DNA from: Sinonovacula constricta
Taxonomy: Eukaryota > Mollusca > Bivalvia > Cardiida > Solecurtidae
Length of the DNA stretch: 64,000 nucleotides
Direction of reading: 5' to 3'
Assembly: GCA_007844125.1 (NCBI GenBank)
Contig: CM017556.1
Coordinates: 78,988,544 to 79,052,543 of the forward strand
Shown one piece after another: positions 24,701 through 36,700 of this stretch. The position numbers and the translations under genes were made by a program. Numbering within the stretch: position 1 is the stretch's first letter; every line of letters starts with the position of its first letter. Below the pieces are notes generated by a model that was not told the origin of the DNA, ran no database searches, and saw only the letters and a program-made list of their open reading frames with translations.

Positions 24701-27700
24701 CAGAAATTATATGGAGCTTGGCAAAGAACAGAAGATTAAATTTCTATCTTCAAAAACACTAGCAATTTAGGAAATTAATAAATAAATAATTAAAATAAGT
24801 AAATCAAAAATGAAAAAAAACAACATGGAGATAAGTTTTATAGTTTCCAATAAGATACAAAAAAATAAAAACTTGTGTTAAAGATTGTAGTGAAAATAAG
24901 AAATAAACAAATTTAAAAAATTTATAAGAATGCCACAACTTCGATCCAAGTAGATGTTTTATTTTTCTTAGATATTTTCCTTTAATATTGGAAAGATATT
25001 ATTATAAACATTTGAAACAAAATAAAACGCTGTTTAAAATGCAGTCTAAGAACAGAAGATAGAGAGCTCGATGAAACAGAAGAAAAAAAAAATTCATATA
25101 ACTAAATATATTTTTGAACCTAAGAGGGAAGAACATTGAACATGAATACATTTGTGACTAGTAGAGATAGATCTTTTATGTACATCTTCCAGCATAACTA
25201 CCTAACTTGCTTATTATAAGTCACATTTTTGTATAGATCCTACCTAGTATTTAGTGACTAACTATATATACTCAAAGGCTTTCAGGTTATAATTCAACTT
25301 CAGAAATGCTATTAAAAAGAATACACCATACCACAACATTGTAAAATTGTAACATTGACTGATATTAATATTTATACTGATCATTCACTTGCCTTACACA
25401 TTTTTGACTTGTTAAATCAATTTCTGAGACCAATACAACTACATTAGCAATTAACAGCATTTCTAAGATTACTTTTTGTTTCACAAACTGGGGTTTGCTA
25501 ACTTAACTTTTATTATATTTTAAAATTTGATCACTACCTAACATAGCACTATCTTTAATGGTAAATCAACATAGTTTATTACCAATCTGTGACTCAGGAT
25601 TATCCAAATAGATTATAACTGACTTAATAGCACCATCTGGGGGTGAACAGCTCCACCTGAGACGACTACTTAACCTATATTACTACTGTGAGCTTACGAT
25701 GTAACGTAAAAGCACTATGTTGGTAATATGACTTATTGAGTGCTTCGTGAGAGATGGGATGGGATTTGCCAGCATTTTTACACCTCATGATATTAACTAA
25801 ACATGATTGTTAATTAACTTACTTTAGTACTATGTTAGGTTAATAGCACTACATATGATGTGTAACTTACTTTAGTACTATGTTGGGTTAATAGCACTAC
25901 ATATGATGTGTAACTTACTTTAGTACTATGTTAGGTTAATAGCACTTCATATGATTTGTAACTTACTTTAGTACTATGTAAGGCTAATAGCACTACATAT
26001 GATGTATAACTTACTTTAGTACTATGTAAGGCTAATAGCACTATGTATGATGTATAACTTACTTTAGTACTATGTTAGGTAAATAGCACTACATATGATG
26101 TGTAACTTACTTTAGTACTATGTTAGGTTAATAGCACTACATATGATGTGTAACTTACTTTAGTACTATGTTAGGTAAATAGCACTACATATGATTTGTA
26201 ACTTACTTTAGTACTATGTTAGGTTAATAGCACTACATATGATGTGTAACTTACTTTAGTACTATGTTAGGTTAATAGCACTACATATGATGTGTAACTT
26301 ACTTTATTACTATGTAAGGCTAATAGCACTACGTACGATGTATAACTTACTTTAGTACTATGTTAGGTAAATAGCACTACATATGATTTGTAACTTACTT
26401 TATTACTATGTAAGGCTAATAGCACTACGTATGATGTGTAACTTACTTTAGTACTATGTTAGGTAAATAGCACTACGTATGATGTGTAACTTACTTTAGT
26501 ACTATGTAAGGCTAATAGCACTACGTATGATGTGTAACTTACTTTAGTACTATGTTAGGTAAATAGCACTACATATGACTTGTAACTTACTTTAGTACTA
26601 TGTTAGGTAAACAGCACTATGTGCAATAGTTACCAAGATGTAACTTGAGTCTATGGAAGTTAAATAGCACTACTTGTGTTTGTTAACTGACAAAATGTAG
26701 TACCATGTAAAAAAAAAAGGACTGCACACAATTGTTAATTGACTTTCTTTAGTATCATGAAAGGTTAATAGTACTGCACCAGCTTGTTAATTGACTTACT
26801 TTATATGAGGTTAATAGCACTATGTGCAATAATTACTTGACTAACTTAGTACTATGCCAGGTTAACAACACTACACATGAATGTTAACTGACTGATTTAA
26901 GTACTATGTGAGGTAACTAGTACTACACATGATTGTTAATTGAATGATTTAAGTACTATGTGAGGTTACTAGTACTACACATGATTGTTAATTGAATGAT
27001 TTAAGTACTATGTGAGGTTACTAGTACTACACATGATTGTTAATGTACTTACTTTAGTACTATCTGAAGTGTTGCTGGAGTAGGAGCCCACACTGCCACT
27101 CTGCTGATGCTGGGCTACCACACTAAGGCTGGGCTTTGGGTAGTCTAGGTCTGGTGAGTCCAAGTCATCAAACACCTCGTACACAATTGACACCTCAATG
27201 GACTGGAAGAAACAAATTAGTTAATTGTGCTTAAATGGTGTAAGTATTGGAAGGACTATGCTTCACATTTATTGCTTTATAAGTTATTATCATACAGTTA
27301 CTCAGAAGCAGGAAATACTGCTCTGTCTCTTTTCATTTTACAGATATGTTTATTCAATAAAAATATATTCATTTTACATAGTTTGACTTGGGATCTTAAG
27401 TCCACCAACAATTTAGCTTAATTAGGAACTTACATCCTATTTCAGAGAAGGCAGACCAAATCTACTGGCTGAACCAAAAACATAACAATCAAATTTGCTG
27501 AATTGATATCCGATGTCAAAGGCAAATGACATCCAATAAAAATCAGTTGTGTGGTATTCCTATCCATACCTGTGGCTCTTGGAAAATGGAATACTTCAAA
27601 ATATGTCTTATGTGGGGCGTCACTCTTATAACAATGTGAATACATGGATACAATATACAAAATAACTTCATTCATTTGATTCTCTTCAGTAGTTCTAAAA

Positions 27701-27715
27701 ATATGCCCTATAAAA

Positions 27716-27786
<71 letters not shown>

Positions 27787-30700
27787 AAGCCAAAAGGAAA
27801 ATTATTCTGCAAGTTAAAAAAAAGTAGAGTTTTTTCTTCTTATTCATTGCATATCTTCTCAACCCTTTATTATTGTTCCAAGCCTCACTAAGTTCTCGCC
27901 AGTAATTTTACAGATGAGATCATGGTAAATGTTTTTATATAATAAACAAAAAGGGAAATAATTCTGCAAATACTTATAGCAGAGTTATGGTTTATGTTCC
28001 CTGCAAATCTACTCATTGCCTATTATCAATATTCTAAGAATCATTAGGTTCCCTTTTACACTTATGGTCTAGACAAGCATAAAAAAAACCCCAACTTGAC
28101 AGGCATCATCACAATCACCAGTTAGCTAGTTATTGGGCAGAAGAACACAAGTTTGCTAGCTTATGGGCAGAAGAACATCACTAGTAAGCTTGTAACTTGA
28201 CAGAACATCACAAGTTTGCTAGCTTATGGGATGTTACCTAGTGAGTGGACAGAAGAACACCACAAGTTAGCTAAACAGCTTGCTCTCTGAAAACATCCCA
28301 AGAAAATGTTGTTTTAGACTCATGCTGGCCTCACAGAAAGAGAAACTGACTGTAATTGTAAGCCATTTCATAAACATATCTCTTGCCTATGATGGTCCTA
28401 ACCTCTAAGTGCAGCAAGAAACAGACTACAAAGCAGTCTCCCAGCATAATTAGAATTTTAGGCAAGAGGAGCACATCTGACTTTGTACTGCCATATGTAC
28501 ATAATCCTCAGCCAAACCTTATCTTGCTGAAACTTATTAGTTTGTCATTGAGACCATTCTAAAGAGTACCAGCTTGATAGGGTATGGAGGAGAAATCAAG
28601 GATTAAGAAGGAGCGGTACATCTATTATCGAGTGCTCTGCATAATGCTCAGCCACAGATAATTATGAGATAATCTGTAAATCTTCACCAATCCACTTACT
28701 GGGACCTCTATGGTGGCTTCTTGTTTGGAGAACCTAAACAGCATGACATGTGTGGCCCCAGCGAGGGTCAGTAGGCGACTTTCCTGGTCCAAGTAAATCA
28801 GGTAGATGGCGAACGGATCATCTTCCTGCCCTTCCAATGTCTTGTTCTTAGGCTTCTCAAACATTTTGGCAGTCTTCAACTTGTACAGCACTTGTAATGT
28901 CACTGGAAGAACAATGACACGTTAAAGCGATATCTTTCAAGGTAAACATGCAAATATTTGTAAAGGTACTCTGAATTAAAAAACAACAACACTAGTTTCA
29001 ATCTTGAGGTATACAGTCAAACTTGTGATGGCTGATGGTCATGTTAATGAGTGGTGACTATGATGCAAGTGGTCAGTTTTGGTCATCTCAAGCATTTTGT
29101 GCTTTGTTATTTTATTGACAGTCGTTTTTTTTTGACAAGCAATCAGTTTGAAATGGCTAACCTTTCTTTTACTAGGTCCTAGTAGGTCAAGGTGCCAATT
29201 ATCAGTGAGTCAAACCTGTATTAAAACACCACCCGCTAAACAGGGGTAATATGGTCTCAAGACAGGTGTGTGCTTAATACACTTTGACATATTTGTGTAT
29301 TGTTTCAGAATTACTATTATTATTATTATTATTATTATTACTAGTTGCATTATTATTTTATTGCTCCTATTTAATTGACCTCAACATCATTGTAAGCAAG
29401 AAATGGAAAAAATAATAACTTTGATATATTTTATAAGTGTAACTGAACATTTACGCAAAGGGTCATCAAGCAGCATGTAAAAGCAAACTAATGTCCATGA
29501 GAATAAAATCAGCACAAATTAAAATTGCAACCAATGGTTCTCATTAAGTTAGTCTTTACTTAGCACTGAAATAAGCATAAATGATTTTTTGTTTTACAGA
29601 TCATCTCATACAAATGTCAGTAAAAATGTTTTCATTTGCAGTGCACAGAACAACAATTGCTTTTCACCCTTTTGCAGATGTTCTGAACTTTATCCAAAAA
29701 ATGACTGGCATCCATAATGGTAATTACTGTGTCTTGTTCACCCTTTTTGCTCTGTTCTTCAATTTCCTTATAAATGTTCTCAAGGAGTTCATTTGCTGGT
29801 TTATCCCACTGCCTCACAGGTTGCAAAGTGAGCATCAAGTTCAACAAGCCCCTGAATATCAAAGTAAAAAAATTGTTTTCCATCTTGTGAAAAGCCAGTG
29901 GCAGACCATCAATGTCAACTGCATCTGCCTCTCTGGAACTGGAGCACTCATCCCTTGTAGTGCTGTTGGGGTCCACGTTCAATCTGCACATAGTGAAGCA
30001 CTTTTTAATTGTTGTAATGGAAGTATCTGGCCATAGATTGTTGACCAAACACATGGCCTGCAGCAAGTTCACATCTTTGACGATTTCTGGCCCTGTCTTC
30101 AGTGTATGTTTTTTCATCTTGTTGATCACATAATGTAGCTTCCTGTGCTTAAGCTTCAATGTCTGAATATTGCCCTGGTCCATAGGTTGGCATACCGATG
30201 TGGAACTGGCAGGCATAAGGCATAAATTGTAGCTTCACATTTGTCAAGGACAGGTGAGGATGTGATGGCGCATTGTCAAGAAACATCAGAATTTTCTTTC
30301 CTCTTGTTCTCATTTGTTTGTCAAACGCTTTAAGCTAGTCTTCGAAGATGTAGCTTGTCATCCATGCTTTTTGGTTCACATAGTATATGACAGGAAGTTT
30401 TTCAGTATGTAATAACTTAAAACATCTTAGAGTAATTGATTTTTAAATTATCACTGGTTGAAGTTTTTCACCAGTCACTGAAGCACACAAAGACACCATA
30501 AGTCTCTCCTTGACGTTGCATCCAAAAACCACTGATAGTCCATGTTTGTTCATAATTTCGCGTTTTCGTTAGCAATTTTCTGAATCTGCGTTTTTTCAAC
30601 ATCAAGACTAGATGCAAGAGAACAATATTTCTTACAGTCCAAAAGTTTCACAACTTGGACTCAATCTTCTAGTGTAAGGCACGTTCGTTTTGACATGATT

Positions 30701-33700
30701 GTGTATTAGTGTCATGAAGAACTGTTCCAGATATTCCACTATTTAACTGTACCCAATTGTAGTTTGCACTTTTTAATTTGTATGTTTCAAGTTTTTTTAG
30801 CAGATTAATTAAATGTAATCAAAATAAACATAACTTTGATTTACTTTTAAAGAAAGCAGCATCAGAATATGATCAAAAGGTAAATGGGCACACTCATTTA
30901 AGCGAGCATGGGCCTGAAGGGTTAATCAGCCAGTTACAATACCTAATTTACCATTATGACACAGTTGACTGCAGTTATTTGTAAAGAAGTACAAATAGGT
31001 CAGTTAATGACTTATAGTGTGGTCGTAACTGATGAGTGGATTAAAGTGGTCGCCTATTAAGGTATAATTAAAGAATCTTTGACATGTTTATGAGCGGTCG
31101 CTGGTTGAAGATCAAAATTGGTCGTTAATAACATTACAATCAAATAAATATGATCACTACACTTTGAAGTGGGCACTTAGAGCAGGTGGTTGCTGGTACA
31201 AGGCGGTCGCATGGTCAGGTTCCACTGTACTGGCATCAGCGATTTAACTTTTAACGTAAAGGGATTTCTGAATCAGTGCTGACAAAGGGTCCAATTTAAA
31301 GCTGAGAGCTTGATACATCTAAATTTAACAGTTCCATATATAAAAGTGCAGCAGTAAGGGTAAAAATGTTGTTTATAAGACCTGTATAAATATGTTGTTG
31401 CTAAAATTAAGCACTACTCACCACAATGCTGGAGAAGAAACAAAATGGTAAACTATCAAAAGTATTGTTTGTCTATCAATAAATGGACATTCTTTTTTTG
31501 TACTCTCTGCTTCTATGTACATTATTCTAAATGACAATTTTTGTTTGTACTCTCTGCAGAAATTTGATATCAATTGTTGATAGTAATAATTTTAGGACTG
31601 TAAGTTTTCTGACTACAAATTTCGAAGAAACTTTGAAATTCTGAACAGTAATTTGACATAATTTAAGCAGCTGCCATTGCAATAAATATCTGCTAATACA
31701 TTGTTGTCAGTTGGTTTGGTGGGTTTATCTTCCCATCAACATTTTTCATCTTTCCTAAGATATATTACAGCCTTTACTATTTAAAGCATGCTGCCAACAC
31801 CTGGCTCAATAACACACTAACGTGATATTATCTTGGAACTGGAATCAACAAATCATGGAACCACAAATACAAGTACTATACTTTCTGAGCATTTAACAAC
31901 ATTGGCCTGGGTTTGAACCTGTGACCTCCCACGCCTGGAGCTGGAGACCTTCCTCTTGCCACTACTTGGATGATAATATTTGCAGCAGACTGACTACTGA
32001 CTACCAGTTCCTTCAGTTTACAAATATACACATATAGCATGATAATCAATCTTTGGTATCATATTAGCCTAAAGCAACCAATGTGTTTAGCTTACCCTAG
32101 GCTGGCTGCTTTATAAAGAACTACTTTATGCATCTTTTTTAGATATTGGTAATATTAAGAAAATACACTTAAATTTTTATTTAGAAATAAAAACAAACAT
32201 TAAAAGTAAGTTTTTAGTGTCATGCATGGAAAATGACAGATAAACATTTGACTTATATGTATTTTCATATCTCATACAAAACAATAAAATAAAATATAAA
32301 AGTAAAAATATTTAAGTTCATTGTTTCAAAAATTTTGAAAATTGAAAACAAGTAAGATTTGACCAATCTTTTAATTTAATAAAAATAAAGTTAAGTTAGC
32401 AAAGTAATAAATACACATGTTTGTACAGAAATCATATCATACCAGATCTACACTATTTGCTGCTAATCAAATCAGAACATCTTATTGTTCATGCATGATA
32501 ATGATAGTAAATAACTCATGATTTTATAATGGTTGTCAGGTAATGTTGTTAACATACTTAACATAGCATACTACAGAGATTAGAGCCTGCCTATATTTCA
32601 AGTCATTTAATTATAAACTGAGCATTGACAATCAGAATACCTGGGCACCTACCTGCGGAGGCATCCCAGAACTTGACAGACCCATCAGCATGGCTGCAAA
32701 TATGTAACAGATACAGTCAGATTTACATCACATGTGTTATTTTGTTTGTTACATTGCACCAACACGATTGTGGATATATTAGCAATATCCTGCTAATTAT
32801 TGGTAAAGCAAGACCTCAGACATATATCTGGGTAGAACCAGTAGTCCCCCGGAGGTCAGCCAGAAGACCTCCTCACATGTAAAATCTTGCCTTAAAAGAG
32901 ACTAAAACCCACACATTGAAGGGCTTGACGAGTTACAAGGCCAGGACTCGAACCCATGTGGTTAGGGGTTGAGCATTTACAAGTCTGTTATTCTAGCATT
33001 CATATGAAGCCTCATGATACATATTCACAATAATATATACTATATTTTTTACAATAACAGAGTTGTAATAAGAGCAATATGGAGAAACTTGACATGAGAG
33101 CAAATAAAAGATTGTGGATGGGATAGCAAATACTTGACATAAATATAATAAATAATACCCAGGAAAGTGTCTGCAAATAAGCAATGGCTCACCACATTTG
33201 AAGGAACTACGTATATGAATGTTGTCCGTACTTTTAACCACATGCCAAGAACCAGATGAGGTGAAAGTCAGTGAATTAAACTGCTTGTCATCTGGTGACT
33301 ATTATTATTATAATATCTTTATTGTCTCTATTAATATTAATATAATTACTGTTATATTTACATAGACAAGTACCAATGTGCAATAAATCATAAACCCTAT
33401 AACTAGAGCACAATAACAACAGAGCACTGACCCAGTGACAATAATCTCAGGATAGCTACAGGTGGCAGTTCCCCACTCTCCTCCCTTGATGGGCCATCTC
33501 TGTAAATGAAAGGGCAACATAAACCATTATTATGCTACATTGTGCTGAAAACACATTGTTTTTTTGAGCCATCTTTTAACATATACAACAAAACTACCAA
33601 AATCAATTTGCTTAACACAAACATACCAAATAGTGCATATCTTGATCTGACAGTTACATGCAGGAGATGGCTGATCTGGATCTAAGCCATTTGAATGTGC

Positions 33701-36700
33701 TCGTTTAATTCAAGTATAGCAAGCAGGTGTAAATAGCATTGACGCACCAACAGATATTACCAGTTTCTTGGGAAAAATTCATGATGTACTTCAGCCTAAA
33801 TTTCAATGCTCTTTTACTTTAACTTTATATTGAATACTTATGTATTGTAAACATTCTTAATGATTGTTTCAACTCAACATGTATAGTTATCTATAACTAC
33901 TAAGCTGTGAGAATAACAAAAACAACATCACAATTCCTAATCTCTTCTTTTAACTGTTGATATATCCCATTCCTTAAATTATTTGCATCCAAGCTTTTTT
34001 TAGCATGATTGATTCACTTGTACATATGTTTGTGAGATTGTGTTTTTGTAACTCTATTGCACATACTCCACCAATGAATATTTTCAGGCATAGGAAAATT
34101 AGATTAATATAATAATGTAATTTTCATTTGTGTACAATGAGAACAAAAAATATGTATGTTTATGACAAATCCATTGTTCTTTATTTAAATATAACAAGGC
34201 AGAACAAAAAAAAATATGTAGGTTTATGACCAATCACTTGACTTCAATTAGAATATAAGAAGGCAGAGAAATGTGTCAATGTAGATATCTTTAAAATTTG
34301 GATGCTCAATTTTCTGACTAAAGCTCTCTGATTCCCATCCCTATGTTTGATCGGGTTCTTAACTAGAAAACAACAGCTAGGAAAGGGTTTCCAACCCAAA
34401 CACACCTTTTCACTGAAGCCAGTTCTTTTCTGTTTAGATCCCACAGAGTATAAAGCAGGTATAAGATCGGTTTGACAGTCAGCAAAATATTGGCACGCTG
34501 TTACCGGAGACTCATGAATGTCCATTGGGTAAGGATTTTCAAAGCATGGGTATCTAAAAAAGAAATTTACTCTTAGTTGCAGAAAGTTTCTGAATATTAA
34601 CAACACAAAAGAAAAGAAATGTCACTTGAATAGAATTTATACTTTAAAACAGAACGCAGCTCTAATATGATACCTATCAGCAGGAGATAACAATTGTGTT
34701 AAGCAAATGATTAAAATGAGGTTTTGACTTTCATTCCAGAATGTTTTTTGTTATAATTTTAATAGCTAATTAACATTTATGAATGATTACAATGAATAAA
34801 ATCTATTAGGAAAATATTGGTTTAAAGTAATTTGTTAAAGACCATGTAAAAGAAGATTTTTCTTTTATATTAATCTGTCAAAATTTAGTTAAACAGCAAC
34901 AAATTTAATCACTTAGTTGAAATGTGGCAAACTTTTAAAATTTCTAAAATTTAACCAGCGTGTTTCAATGGAAGCTATTTAAAAATATTCTTTTCCTAAA
35001 AAATCTTTTTTTTTCAAGAGAAACAGTCCCTATTTGCATCAATTACTTGTCTGGTTGGATACATACCCTGGTGTAGTGAGATCAATAACAACTAGGTCAT
35101 TCTGCAGCAACACAACTATTGCATATGGGTCTTGAAAATCTGAAACACACAACACAACTAATGTATATGGGTCTTGAAAATTTGAAATACACACCACAAC
35201 TAAAGAATATGGAAATCTAAAAAGCTTAACTCAACTATTTGGTCTTGGAAATCTGAAATAAACAACACAATTAATGCATGTGGGTCTTGGAAATCAAAAA
35301 TACACAACACAACTAATGCATGTGGGTCTTAGAAATCTGAAATACACAACACAACTATTGCATAAGGTTTTGGAAATCTGAAATAAACATGGTTATTGGA
35401 AATCAGAAACGCACTGTGTTAAGTGTTTTTACATGATATGATGGAAATAGAATATATTACTTATTGAGACAAGAGGGCCATGATGGCCCTTAAATGCTCA
35501 CCTGATGACACAGGCTTTACGTAGGCTCAAATCTGGCATTAAGAAATTAAGAGTAATTTACTTTAGAAATCTTTGGTGAAGATTGGACCATTAGTTTGGC
35601 CACAGGGTTGATAACATTTTCTAGAATTTTACCAAGTAACCTACTGAATCCACATGTCTCACTTCAAAACATAGGTAAGATTTTATACTGGCAAACATGA
35701 TGGTCAAGTTTGGTGAAGAATGGGCCATCAATGTGGCCTCTAGTGTGTTCACAAGCTTTTTCTAAGATTTGACCTAGTGACCTACTTTTTTACCCCAAGT
35801 GACCCAGTTATGAACTCATCCAAAATTTCATGCAGACAAACATTCTGACCAAGTTTGGTGAAGATTGAGCTATAAATGTGGCCTCTAGTGTGTTCACAAG
35901 CTTTTCTAAGATTTGACCTAGTGACCTACTTTTCGACCCCACGTGACCCACTTACGAACTCATCCAAGATTTCATGCAGACAAACATTCTGACCAAGTTT
36001 GGTGAAGATTGGGCTATAAATGAGGCCTCTAGTAGGTTCACAAGCTTTTTCTAAGATTTGACCTAGTGACCTACTTTTCGACCCCACGTGACCCACTTAC
36101 GAACTCATCCAAGATTTCATGCAGACAAACATTCTGACCAAGTTTGGTGAAGATTGGGCTATAAATGTGGCCTCTAGTGTGTTCACAAGCTTTTTCTAAG
36201 ATTTGACCTAGTGACCTACTTTTTGACCCCACGTGACCCAGTTACGAACTCATCCAAGATTTCATGCAGACAAACATTCTGACCAAGTTTAGTAAAGATT
36301 GGGCTATAAATGTGGCCTGTAGTGTGTTCACAAGCTTTTTCTAAGATTTGACCTAGTGACCTACTTTTTTGACCCCACGTGACCCAGTTACGAACTCATC
36401 TAAGATTTCATGCAGACAAACATTCTGACCAAGGTTGGTAAAATTGTGCTATAAATGTGGCCTCTAGTGTGTTCACAAGCTTTTTCTAAGATTTGACCTA
36501 GTGACCTTCTTTTTGACCCCACGTGACCCAGTTATGAACTCATCCAAGATTTCATGTAGACAAACATTTTGACCAAGTTTGGTAAAGATTGGGCTTTAAA
36601 TGTGGCCTCTAGTGTGTTCACAAGTTTTTCCTAAAATTTGACCTTGTGACCTACTTTTTGACCCCAGGTGACCCAATAATGAACTCATCCAAGATTTCAT

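Larger units (their letters stand above)
27203..28699. other. Intron between exons I and J
   Basis: 1.5 kb. It contains a TA microsatellite and a degenerate tandem repeat at 28120-28275; otherwise nothing recognised. Confidence 0.6.
29014..31227 (-). mobile_element. Tigger/pogo-type (Tc1-mariner superfamily) DNA transposon, dead
   Basis: A TA dinucleotide flanks each end (29012-29013 and 31228-31229). The left end begins CAGTCAAACTTGTGATGGC and the right end, reversed, begins CAGTGGAACCTGACCATGC, an imperfect inverted pair typical of Tigger elements. At 2.2 kb the length fits the family. It holds a broken transposase on the minus strand (separate entry) and lies in the same orientation as tomosyn, inside an intron. 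Confidence 0.8.
28903..32652. other. Intron between exons H and I
   Basis: 3.75 kb. A full-length but dead Tigger-type transposon occupies 29014-31227. A tRNA-like box B remnant lies at 31908-31975 (minus strand, GGTTTGAACCC). The rest is AT-rich and unrecognised. Confidence 0.6.

Noticed and set aside
29581..30133. Plus-strand open frames over the transposon
   Set aside because: Antisense shadows of the Tigger-like transposase remnant.
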